8,242 bases of DNA from Reyranella sp. (lineage in GTDB: Bacteria > Pseudomonadota > Alphaproteobacteria > Reyranellales > Reyranellaceae), in NCBI GenBank assembly GCA_030681635.1, contig JAUXRT010000131.1:1-8242 (forward strand), in the 5' to 3' direction. Positions 1-5,497 of this stretch are shown here, piece by piece. Numbering within the stretch: position 1 is the stretch's first letter; every line of letters begins with the position of its first letter. The position numbers were made by a program, and so were the translations under genes. The notes under the pieces are model-generated. The model had not been told where the DNA came from and did no database searches. It saw nothing but the letters and a program-made list of their open reading frames with translations.

Positions 1-1909
1 CCGTTTGCGGCGCGGTGATGTTGCCCAGTGACTTCGACATCTTGCGGCCCTGCTCGTCGAGCGTGAAGCCGTGCGTCAGCACGCCGTCGTAGGGCGCGCG
101 GCCGCGGGTGCCGCAGCTCTCCAGCAGCGAGGAATGGAACCAGCCGCGATGCTGGTCGGAGCCTTCCAGGTAGAGGTCGGCCGGCCACTTGAGATCGGAG
201 TTGCCCTCGAGCGTGAAGGCATGGGTGCAGCCGGAATCGAACCAGACGTCGAGAATGTCAGTGACCTGCTCGAAATCCTTGGCGTCGTACTTGTTGCCGA
301 GGAAGCGCTCGGGCGGGCTCGCGAACCAGGCATCGGCGCCCTCGGCCTTGAAGGCCTCGACAACGCGGCCCATCACTTCGGGATCGCGCAACGGCTCGCC
401 CGTCGCCTTGTTCACGTAGACCGCGATCGGCACGCCCCACGCCCGCTGGCGCGAGACGTTCCAGTCGGGCCGCGTCTCGATCATCGAGCGCAGCCGGTTA
501 TAACCGGCCGGCGGCACGAAGCGCGTCGCGTCGATCGCCGCCAGCGCCTTCTCGCGCAAGGTGCCACCGATCTCGGGGATCTGCTTGTCCATGGCGATGA
601 ACCACTGCGGCGCATTGCGGAAGATGACCGGCGCCTTGGAGCGCCAGGAATGCGGATACGAATGGGTGATGCGGCCCGACGCCAACAGCCTGCCCGCGGC
701 ATCGAGGGCGGCGATCACCGTGCGGTTGGCGTCGCCCTTCTTGCCTTCCGGCGTGTAGACGCGCCTGCCCGCGAACATCGGCACGTGCGGATAGTAGGTG
801 CCGTCCTCGGAGACGGTGTCCGGCACCTCGACGCCATTGGCCACGCCCAGCTCATAGTCGTCGGCGCCATGGCCCGGCGCCATGTGCACGAAGCCGGTGC
901 CGGCATCGGCCGTGACGAAGCCGCCCGACAGCAGACGCACGTCAAACTCATAGCCTTGGCCGCGAAACGGATGCGCCGCGATCAGGCCTTCCAGATCGGA
1001 TGCCGTGACATCGGCCACGACCTTGGCCGTGAACTTGGCCTCGGTCGAAACCGCTTCCACCAGCTCCTTCGCCAACAACATCTTCTCGCCGACGCGCGCC
1101 TTGCTGCCCTCGCCTGCCTCGGTCACTTCGACCAGCGCGTAGGCGATCTCGGGCCCATAGGCGAGTGCGCGGTTGCCCGGCATGGTCCAGGGTGTCGTCG
1201 TCCAGATCACGATCGCGGCGCCGTCGAGCTTGCCACCCGCCGACTTCACGACGGGGAAACGGACGAAAACCGTGTCGGAGACATGGTCGTGATATTCGAT
1301 CTCGGCTTCGGCCAGCGCGGTCTTCTCGACGACACTCCACAGCACGGCCTTGGATCCCTTGTAGAGTCCGCCGTTCATCAGGAACTTGCCGAGCTCGGCC
1401 ACGATGGTGGCTTCGGACTCGTACTTCATCGTCGAGTAGTAGTTGTCCCAGTCGCCGTCGACGCCCAGCCGCTTGAACTCCTCGCGCTGCACGCCGATCC
1501 AGTGATCGGCGAAGGCGCGGCATTCCTTGCGGAACTCCACGACCGGCACCTGGTCCTTGTCCTGCTTCTTGGCGCGGTACTGCTCCTCGATCTTCCATTC
1601 GATCGGGAGCCCATGGCAGTCCCAGCCCGGGACGTAGTGGCTGTCCTTGCCCAGCATCTGCTGGGTGCGGCTCACCAGGTCCTTCAGGATCTTGTTGAGC
1701 GCGTGGCCGATGTGGAGGTTGCCGTTGGCGTACGGGGGGCCATCATGCAGGACGAACTTCGGCCGGCCCTTGCTCTCGGTGCGGAGCCGGTCCCACAGTT
1801 TCATGTCGGCCCAGCGCTTCAGCAGCTCGGGCTCCTTCTTGGGAAGGCCGCCGCGCATGGGGAAGTCGGTCTTGGGCAGGAAAACGCTGGATTTATAGTC
1901 AGTTGTCAC
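1..1909 (-). CDS. ileS: Isoleucyl-tRNA synthetase (IleRS), 3' end outside window
   Basis: Class I aminoacyl-tRNA synthetase that charges tRNA-Ile in the cytoplasm and hydrolyses misactivated valine. About 636 residues are visible in one unbroken frame; the family is usually 900-1000 long, so the anticodon-binding and C-terminal parts lie beyond the left edge. Seen: N-terminus VTTDYKSSVFLPKTDFPMRG, the ATP-binding HIGH motif at residues 66-69 (GNLHIGHAL), the CP1 editing domain with its Thr-rich WTTTPWTMPGN stretch and the GTGFVHMAPGHGADDY motif, DVWFDSG before the second half of the Rossmann fold, and KMSKS at about 623-627. The start is a GTG at 1909; no in-frame ATG or GTG lies just upstream and only a weak GAG precedes it. 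Transcription probably starts near 2035 and passes through an attenuator-like leader. A large plus-strand open frame over the same bases is its shadow. Confidence 0.97.
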   Translation of the reverse strand, partial: MTTDYKSSVFLPKTDFPMRGGLPKKEPELLKRWADMKLWDRLRTESKGRPKFVLHDGPPYANGNLHIGHALNKILKDLVSRTQQMLGKDSHYVPGWDCHGLPIEWKIEEQYRAKKQDKDQVPVVEFRKECRAFADHWIGVQREEFKRLGVDGDWDNYYSTMKYESEATIVAELGKFLMNGGLYKGSKAVLWSVVEKTALAEAEIEYHDHVSDTVFVRFPVVKSAGGKLDGAAIVIWTTTPWTMPGNRALAYGPEIAYALVEVTEAGEGSKARVGEKMLLAKELVEAVSTEAKFTAKVVADVTASDLEGLIAAHPFRGQGYEFDVRLLSGGFVTADAGTGFVHMAPGHGADDYELGVANGVEVPDTVSEDGTYYPHVPMFAGRRVYTPEGKKGDANRTVIAALDAAGRLLASGRITHSYPHSWRSKAPVIFRNAPQWFIAMDKQIPEIGGTLREKALAAIDATRFVPPAGYNRLRSMIETRPDWNVSRQRAWGVPIAVYVNKATGEPLRDPEVMGRVVEAFKAEGADAWFASPPERFLGNKYDAKDFEQVTDILDVWFDSGCTHAFTLEGNSDLKWPADLYLEGSDQHRGWFHSSLLESCGTRGRAPYDGVLTHGFTLDEQGRKMSKSLGNITAPQT

Positions 1910-1939
1910 AAGAAACTCGGTGCGAAAGGAGCGATGGGC

Positions 1940-1958
1940 GGCCGCCGGGACGGCGGCC
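1940..1958 (-). promoter_or_regulatory. Leader hairpin 2 (3:4), terminator-like stem without U-tract
   Basis: GGCCGCCG and CGGCGGCC form a perfect 8-bp, all G/C stem around a three-base loop, 30 nt ahead of the ileS GTG. It is the strongest local inverted repeat near the gene. The bases after it (GCCCAUCGCUCCUUUC) contain only a short, late U-run, so it is not a textbook intrinsic terminator. Confidence 0.5.
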
Positions 1959-1973
1959 AAACAGACGGGACAA

Positions 1974-1997
1974 CCCGGCCGCGGTCAGCGGACCGGG
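1974..1997 (-). promoter_or_regulatory. Leader hairpin 1 (1:2) spanning the leader-peptide stop
   Basis: On the minus strand CCCGG-(U)-CCGC (1997-1988, one bulged U at 1992) pairs with GCGGCCGGG (1982-1974) around the loop UGACC, giving nine G-C pairs. The UGA in the loop is the stop codon of the Ile-rich ORF. A ribosome paused on the tandem Ile codons (2005-2000) would cover the 5' arm and prevent this stem. Confidence 0.5.
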
Positions 1998-2032
1998 CGG
2001 ATAATTCGCTCCTGGAGGGCCCCGATAAACAT
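1985..2032 (-). CDS. Putative Ile-rich leader peptide of ileS (15 aa)
   Basis: ATG at 2032 to TGA at 1987-1985 encodes MFIGALQERIIRPVR. Three of 15 codons are isoleucine (ATC, then ATT-ATC in tandem at codons 10-11), high for a GC-rich genome. The ORF starts 9 nt after the -10 box of the predicted ileS promoter, so the transcript would have almost no 5' untranslated region, and no Shine-Dalgarno fits. The trpL leader peptide of Sinorhizobium meliloti is known to be translated from such a leaderless start, so this is plausible in an alphaproteobacterium. The stop codon sits at the start of the loop of the first downstream hairpin, the usual place in attenuators of the trp type. Inferred role: a ribosome stalling at the Ile codons when charged tRNA-Ile is scarce. 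It could still be a chance ORF; conservation in relatives would decide. Confidence 0.5.
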   Translation of the reverse strand: MFIGALQERIIRPVR

Positions 2033-2041
2033 AGGGCCGGC

Positions 2042-2070
2042 AATCTAGGGACGGGGGTCGGGGGGGTCAA
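2042..2070 (-). promoter_or_regulatory. Predicted sigma70-type promoter of ileS
   Basis: Read on the minus strand, TTGACC (2070-2065, 5/6 to the -35 consensus) is followed by exactly 17 bp and then TAGATT (2047-2042, 4/6 to the -10 consensus). Transcription would start around 2036-2033, giving a leader of about 125 nt before the ileS GTG. The site lies between ileS and the divergent secreted-protein gene, where ileS needs a promoter because it is no longer joined to ribF. Confidence 0.55.
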
Positions 2071-2130
2071 GGCGCGGTGCCAGCGGCTATCGTGGGGAAA
2101 TCGACATGGCAGCGTCGCTATGGTTCCGAG

Positions 2131-2162
2131 TAAAATCTTAAGGCAACGGCAACCGGGGGAGG
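2131..2162 (+). promoter_or_regulatory. -10-like box and strong RBS for the secreted-protein gene
   Basis: TAAAAT at 2131-2136 matches the -10 consensus in 5 of 6 bases and would start a transcript near 2143, but I find no good -35 at 16-18 bp. GGGGGAGG at 2155-2162 is a strong Shine-Dalgarno, six bases before the ATG at 2169, and supports that start and that the small gene is truly translated. Confidence 0.4.
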
Positions 2163-2168
2163 CGGCAA

Positions 2169-2576
2169 ATGAGGTTGGGACTGTTTCTCACGACATTGGT
2201 CGGGCTGGCGGGTGCTTCGCACATCTCCAGCGCGGCAGAGGCGACGTGGGCTGCCGTTGGCGCACTGGAGGATGGCTTGTCGACGTCATGCGGCGGCGGT
2301 TCGATCGGCAGCACGCCGGAATTTACCAGCCCCGCCTACGGGCAGGTCGACATAAAGGGCAACACGCTCACTTTTAGGAGTACGAGCCCAATCCCGAACC
2401 ATTCATTCACCGTCGATTTGAAGGCGTTGCAGCCTGATGGTTCTGGAAGAGTTGTCGGCATAGACAAAAATAACAGAGAGTTTTACCTAACGTTTGATCC
2501 GGGCAGCGGAGCCCGCACATTCCATATGACCTATCGCCTTAAGGCCTGCCGGCGTGTTTATACGCCCAAGAGTTAG
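2169..2576 (+). CDS. Small secreted protein of unknown function (135 aa)
   Basis: I do not recognise the family. Residues 1-23 form a typical Sec signal peptide: MRLG, a hydrophobic core LFLTTLVGLAGA, and a probable cleavage after Ser-Ala-Ala (21-23). The mature part is about 112 residues, with two cysteines (Cys41, Cys127) that could form a disulfide in the periplasm. It has alternating polar/hydrophobic stretches such as NTLTFRSTSP and NREFYLTFDP that suggest beta-strands, and a basic C-terminal tail (RLKACRRVYTPKS). The start is fixed by a strong Shine-Dalgarno six bases upstream. The second half is clearly richer in A/T than all neighbouring genes (for example the codons for IDKNNREF), with codons such as ATA, AGG and AAA, which hints at recent acquisition or weak selection. 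It lies opposite to, and between, ribF and ileS, breaking a pair that is often co-transcribed. An export role is supported by sequence; nothing more is. Confidence 0.8.
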   Translation: MRLGLFLTTLVGLAGASHISSAAEATWAAVGALEDGLSTSCGGGSIGSTPEFTSPAYGQVDIKGNTLTFRSTSPIPNHSFTVDLKALQPDGSGRVVGIDKNNREFYLTFDPGSGARTFHMTYRLKACRRVYTPKS

Positions 2577-2589
2577 TGCCGCCCGCACT
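2551..2589. terminator. Weak stem-loops between convergent genes
   Basis: GGCGT-GTTTAT-ACGCC (2551-2566) and AGTGC-CGCCC-GCACT (2575-2589) are two short perfect inverted repeats around the stop of the secreted-protein gene and 12 bp from the stop of ribF. Either could slow polymerase in both directions, but neither has a U-tract, so termination function is only a guess. The whole gap between the two stop codons is 24 bp. Confidence 0.2.
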
Positions 2590-2600
2590 GCCTCCGGCCA

Positions 2601-3530
2601 CTAGCCCAAAATGGCCTTTGCCGCCTCGCCGTCCGCCGCGATCTGGGCTTTTAGCTGGTCGAGGCCGGCGAACTTCATCTCCGGCCGGATGAAATCGACC
2701 AGCGCCACCCGCAGGGTCTGGCCGTAGAGGTCGCCCGAGAAATCGAACAGGTGGACCTCGAAGTTCTCCTTGAGCTTGCCGAAGGTCGGACGCCGGCCGA
2801 GGTTGGCCACGGCGTTGCGCCATGTTCCTTCAACGAGCGCGCGCACGGCATAGACGCCGAAGCGCGGCCTCAAATGTTCGCCCAGCGCGACATTGGCGGT
2901 GGGAAAGCCGATGGTGCGGCCGCGCTGGTCGCCCAGTTCCACCACGCCCTCGATCTCCCAGGGATGGCCCAGCAGTTCGGCCGCCTCTTTCGCCATGCCG
3001 GCGCGCAGCGCCTCACGGATGCGGGTCGAGGAATAGATCTCGCCCTCGCGCATGACGGGTTCGAGCACGGTGACGCCGACACCGCGCGCCGTACCGGCCT
3101 GGCGGAGAAACTCGACATTGCCGCTGCGCCGCGCGCCGAAGGTGAAGTCGTAGCCGCACACGACATGGCGCGCGCCCAGCCCCTTCAGCAGCACGTCCTC
3201 GATGAAGGCGTCGGCCGAGAGGGCGGCGAACGCCGCGTCGAAGCGCTGGGCGAGCACGGCCTGCACGCCGTATTGCGCCAGCAGCCGGAGCTTGGCCGGC
3301 GGCAGGGTGAGGCGGAACGGGCCGGTGTCGGGCACGAAGAAGCCGCGCGGATGCGGCTCGAAGGTGAGCGCCACCACGGGGGCGCCCAATGATTTAGCCT
3401 GCCGGTCGGCATCGGCGATCAACGCCTGGTGGCCGCGATGCACACCGTCGAAATTGCCGAGCGCCACCACCCCGCCCTTCCAGGCGGCCGGCGTCTTCTG
3501 CCAGTCGTCGAAGGTCGGAATGGATATCAT
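2601..3530 (-). CDS. ribF: Bifunctional riboflavin kinase / FAD synthetase
   Basis: Converts riboflavin to FMN and FMN to FAD with ATP in the cytoplasm. The protein is 309 residues, the normal family length. The N-terminal FAD synthetase (nucleotidyltransferase) domain shows GNFDGVHRGH at 25-34, FEPHP at 57-61, GYDFTFG at 126-132 and the SSTRIR motif at 167-172. The C-terminal riboflavin kinase domain shows GFPTAN at 208-213, whose Thr and Asn bind Mg-ATP, the catalytic-type Glu in ENFEVHLFDF (Glu258), DLYG, and RPEMKF at 282-287. The ATG at 3530 overlaps the stop of the upstream MaoC gene as ATGA, so I prefer it to a longer frame that would add 23 low-complexity Arg/Gly/Ala residues. It probably shares a transcript with the MaoC gene. 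In many proteobacteria ileS follows directly; here a plus-strand gene intervenes. Confidence 0.96.
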   Translation of the reverse strand: MISIPTFDDWQKTPAAWKGGVVALGNFDGVHRGHQALIADADRQAKSLGAPVVALTFEPHPRGFFVPDTGPFRLTLPPAKLRLLAQYGVQAVLAQRFDAAFAALSADAFIEDVLLKGLGARHVVCGYDFTFGARRSGNVEFLRQAGTARGVGVTVLEPVMREGEIYSSTRIREALRAGMAKEAAELLGHPWEIEGVVELGDQRGRTIGFPTANVALGEHLRPRFGVYAVRALVEGTWRNAVANLGRRPTFGKLKENFEVHLFDFSGDLYGQTLRVALVDFIRPEMKFAGLDQLKAQIAADGEAAKAILG

Positions 3531-3973
3531 GTCGTCTCGCGCCGCGGCACCAGCACCGTCGCCTCGCCGTCGATCACGACCTTGTCGCCGTTGAGGCACT
3601 GGGTCTTTAGCGTCACGCGCCGGCGCTTCTCGTCGATGGCGGTGATGGTGGCCACCGCGGTGATGGTCTCGCCGATCAGTACCGGCGCCAGGAAGTTCAT
3701 GGTCTGGGAGATGTAGATCGCGCCGGGGCCGGGCAGCTTGGTGCCGACAACCGTCGAGATGAAGCTGCCGCTCAGCATGCCGTGGGCGATTCGCTGGCCG
3801 AAGCGCGTGGTGCGGGCGAAGCCGTCGTGGAGATGGATCGGGTTGGTGTCGCCGGAGACGCCGGCGAAGGCCGTGATGTCGGCCTCGGTCACGGTCTTGC
3901 CGAACATCGCCGACATGCCGACCTTGAGGTCTTCGAGATAGAGGCCGTTCATGGCCGAAAAGGATGACGCCAC
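3527..3973 (-). CDS. MaoC-family dehydratase / (R)-specific enoyl-CoA hydratase-like
   Basis: Hotdog-fold protein of 148 residues, the usual size of the PhaJ/MaoC single-domain group, which hydrates trans-2-enoyl-CoA to (R)-3-hydroxyacyl-CoA. The hydratase-2 signature is intact at 36-47 (FAGVSGDTNPIH), with the catalytic pair Asp42 and His47, followed by FARTTRFGQRIAHGML and the later strand motif NFLAPVLIGETI. I place the start at the GTG at 3973 because GGGGAGA (3987-3981) lies seven bases upstream; the ATG at 3952, seven codons on, has no such site, and a longer frame would run past this ribosome binding site. Its stop overlaps the ribF start as ATGA, so the two are probably translationally coupled. 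The exact acyl-CoA substrate cannot be read from the sequence; links to PHA precursor supply or fatty acid breakdown are only family-level knowledge. Confidence 0.9.
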   Translation of the reverse strand: MASSFSAMNGLYLEDLKVGMSAMFGKTVTEADITAFAGVSGDTNPIHLHDGFARTTRFGQRIAHGMLSGSFISTVVGTKLPGPGAIYISQTMNFLAPVLIGETITAVATITAIDEKRRRVTLKTQCLNGDKVVIDGEATVLVPRRETT

Positions 3974-4040
3974 GTTTGATTCTCCCCGCGTGAGGGCCGC
4001 CCTCTTACCACGCTGCGGGGCCTGTGCCACAGTCCGGTGA
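3974..4040. promoter_or_regulatory. Divergent intergenic region with nested inverted repeats
   Basis: This 67-bp gap must hold the promoters for the MaoC-ribF unit (left) and the phosphotransferase unit (right). It contains a perfect 6-1-6 palindrome GAGGGC-C-GCCCTC (3992-4004), nested inside an outer repeat, CCCCGCGTG (3984-3992) against CACGC-T-GCGGGG (4009-4020). I find no convincing sigma70 hexamer pair in either direction. The palindromes could be an operator or, if transcribed leftward, a hairpin just upstream of the MaoC ribosome binding site. Confidence 0.35.
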
Positions 4041-5072
4041 ATGACCGTTCACACAGCCGATGAATCTGAAAATGTCGCCTCCGTCCTGGCCAAGGCAGCC
4101 GGCCGCCATTTCGGCGGACGAGCCACGATCGAGAAGCTCCGCCGCGAGTCGGGCGGCGCCTCGCGCCAGACTTGGAGCTTCGATGCCGTGGTCGACGGCA
4201 CGCCGCACGCGCTGATCCTGCGCCGCGATCCGCCGACCTTAGGCGCACCTCGCACCAAGGCCGAAGTCGACCGCTCGATCTCGATCGACCGCGCCACCGA
4301 GTTCCGTGTCCTGCGCGCCGCTTTCCAGGCCGGCGTGCGTGCCCCGGAAGTGTTGTTCGAGCTCACGCCTGACGACGGGCTGGGCGAGGCCTTCGTCATG
4401 CGCCGGATCGACGGCATCGCCATCGCCCGCAAGCTGCTCCGCGATGCGCCCTATGAGGGGGCGCGCAAGAAGATCGCGGGCCAGCTCGGCGAGATTTTAG
4501 CGCGCCTCCATGCCGTGCCGCTCGGCAGGCTGCCGCCGCTGGTGCGTCGCGAGGCGGCCGACCATATCGCGGGCCAGCGCCGCGCCCTCGACCTGCTCGA
4601 CCGGCCGCAGCCGGTGTTCGAACTCGCACTCGCCTGGCTCGACCGGCGCAAGCCCGCGCCGACGCCCGAGCCGGTGCTCGTCCACGGCGACTATCGCACC
4701 GGCAACTATCTCGCCGATGAGACGGGCGTGACGGCGATCCTCGACTGGGAAGGCGCACATCTCGGCGATCCCATCGAAGATCTCGGCTGGCTCTGCGTAA
4801 AAAGCTGGCGCTTCGGCGCGGTCGACCGGCCGGCCGGCGGCTTCGGCAGCCGCGAGGAATTGTGGGCCGCCTATGCAAGCGCCGGCGGCATCGAGGTCGA
4901 TCCGGCGCGCGCGCATTGGTGGGAAGTGTTCGGCACCGTGCGCTGGGGCATCATCTGCCACAACCAGGCTTGGCGGCATCTCTCGGGCGCGATCAAATCG
5001 ATGGAGCTGGCCTCGATCGGCCGCCGCGCCGTGGAGACCGAGGTCGACCTGCTGCAACTGTTGAAGGCCTGA
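4041..5072 (+). CDS. APH-fold phosphotransferase family protein
   Basis: Cytoplasmic kinase-like protein of 343 residues in the aminoglycoside phosphotransferase superfamily; the branch is closer to the kinase-like domain of acyl-CoA dehydrogenase family members 10/11 than to true resistance enzymes. Seen: a Gly-rich segment RESGGASRQTW (35-45), the ATP-lysine strand with Arg61 in LILRRDPP, Glu87 in TEFRVLRAA, the hinge FVMRRIDG (118-125), the catalytic loop LVHGDYRTGNYL (213-224) with Asp217, and the metal-binding ILDWEGAHLGDPIEDLGW (233-250) with Asp235. An in-frame TGA directly precedes the ATG at 4041, which fixes the start; the ribosome binding site is poor. It is followed after one base by the DUF6285 gene and diverges from the MaoC gene. 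Family members often sit near acyl-CoA dehydrogenases, so a role in hydroxyacid or acyl-CoA breakdown is likely, but the substrate is unknown. Drug resistance is not supported. Confidence 0.9.
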   Translation: MTVHTADESENVASVLAKAAGRHFGGRATIEKLRRESGGASRQTWSFDAVVDGTPHALILRRDPPTLGAPRTKAEVDRSISIDRATEFRVLRAAFQAGVRAPEVLFELTPDDGLGEAFVMRRIDGIAIARKLLRDAPYEGARKKIAGQLGEILARLHAVPLGRLPPLVRREAADHIAGQRRALDLLDRPQPVFELALAWLDRRKPAPTPEPVLVHGDYRTGNYLADETGVTAILDWEGAHLGDPIEDLGWLCVKSWRFGAVDRPAGGFGSREELWAAYASAGGIEVDPARAHWWEVFGTVRWGIICHNQAWRHLSGAIKSMELASIGRRAVETEVDLLQLLKA

Positions 5073-5073
5073 C

Positions 5074-5433
5074 ATGGCACAGGATCGTCCCACCGCCTCG
5101 GAACTGCTGGCCGCCATCGCCGACTTCCTGCGCGACGAGGCCACGCCCGCCCTCGACAAGGCCGAGCCGCGGCTGGGCTTCCAGATGCGCGTGGCCGTGA
5201 ATTCTCTGGCCATCCTCGAACGCGAGGCGCGGCTCGGTCCCGCCGCCGACGCGGCCGAGCAGGCGCGGCTCGTAAAACTGCTGGGTCGGGACGGCACGCT
5301 CATTGAGCTCAACCGCGAGCTTGCCCGCCAGCTCCGCGCCGGGGAGCGCGACGAACGCGATCCCGCCCTGATGGAACATCTCGACGCCACGACCGCCGAC
5401 AAGATCGCCATCGCCAATCCCAAGTGGAGATGA
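5074..5433 (+). CDS. DUF6285 domain protein
   Basis: Small soluble protein of 119 residues and unknown function. The pattern RPTASELLAAIADFLRDE (5-22), then FQMRVAVNSLAILEREARLG (36-55), and the C-terminal IANPKW matches what I know of DUF6285, a family usually encoded directly after an APH-fold phosphotransferase, as here. It is predicted to be mostly alpha-helical, with no signal peptide, membrane segment or metal motif. The ATG lies one base after the phosphotransferase stop, with AAGG seven bases upstream inside that gene, so the pair is probably translationally coupled. The tight pairing suggests a partner or accessory subunit for the kinase; this is inference. The assignment is by recognition of the pattern, not a profile search. 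Confidence 0.85.
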   Translation: MAQDRPTASELLAAIADFLRDEATPALDKAEPRLGFQMRVAVNSLAILEREARLGPAADAAEQARLVKLLGRDGTLIELNRELARQLRAGERDERDPALMEHLDATTADKIAIANPKWR

Positions 5434-5478
5434 TGCTTCGGCCTTCACCGAACCATTGGCCGTAGCGACCGCCGCCGC

Positions 5479-5497
5479 GCGGGCGTAAATTCCCGCC
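5479..5497 (+). promoter_or_regulatory. Possible -10 box/operator at the regulator gene start
   Basis: TAAATT (5486-5491) ends six bases before the ATG at 5498, which is the spacing expected if transcription began at the A of the start codon. The same bases sit between GCGGG (5479-5483) and CCCGC (5492-5496), an inverted repeat that could bind the regulator itself. There is no Shine-Dalgarno and no good -35 at the right distance, so a leaderless, autoregulated promoter is only a possibility. Confidence 0.25.

Larger units (their letters stand above)
1910..2036 (-). promoter_or_regulatory. Putative attenuator-type 5' leader RNA of ileS
   Basis: The region between the predicted transcription start and the ileS GTG holds, in order, the Ile-rich leader ORF, a first hairpin (1997-1974) overlapping the ORF end, a second very GC-rich hairpin (1958-1940), and about 30 nt to the start codon. 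The 3' arm of hairpin 1 (GCGGCCGGG, 1982-1974) can instead pair with UUUGGCCGC (1961-1953), the 5' arm of hairpin 2, giving six Watson-Crick and three G-U pairs. These are the 1:2, 2:3 and 3:4 pairings of classical attenuation. In addition AGGAGCGA (2013-2006, inside the ORF just before the Ile-Ile codons) is perfectly complementary to UCGCUCCU (1934-1927), which would close both hairpins into a junction. A strong U-tract after hairpin 2 is missing, so control may act on translation or by Rho rather than intrinsic termination. Confidence 0.45.

Noticed and set aside
1910..2036. T-box riboswitch upstream of ileS
   Set aside because: No T-box consensus, no specifier loop arrangement and a leader that is too short; the Ile-rich ORF explains the region better.
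71..2377. 768-residue plus-strand open frame across ileS
   Set aside because: It is antisense to the unmistakable ileS frame, its product is Arg/Gly/Ala/His-rich without any domain, and it runs on through the intergenic leader; long antisense frames are expected in GC-rich coding DNA.
3531..3599. N-terminal extension of RibF by 23 residues
   Set aside because: The added residues are low-complexity Arg/Gly/Ala, lie inside the MaoC gene, and the family start matches MISIPTFDDW at the ATGA overlap.
4014..4029. Sigma54-like -24/-12 element TGGCAC-N5-CCGCA on the minus strand before the MaoC gene
   Set aside because: GG and GC have the right spacing, but the two conserved T bases of the -12 element are both C, and no activator gene is nearby; likely a chance match in GC-rich DNA.
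4041..5072. Aminoglycoside resistance gene
   Set aside because: Only the general APH fold motifs are shared; the DUF6285 partner and chromosomal context point to metabolism rather than resistance.
4497..5423. 308-residue minus-strand frame opposite the phosphotransferase and DUF6285 genes
   Set aside because: Low-complexity Ser/Arg/Ala product antisense to two genes with clear family motifs.
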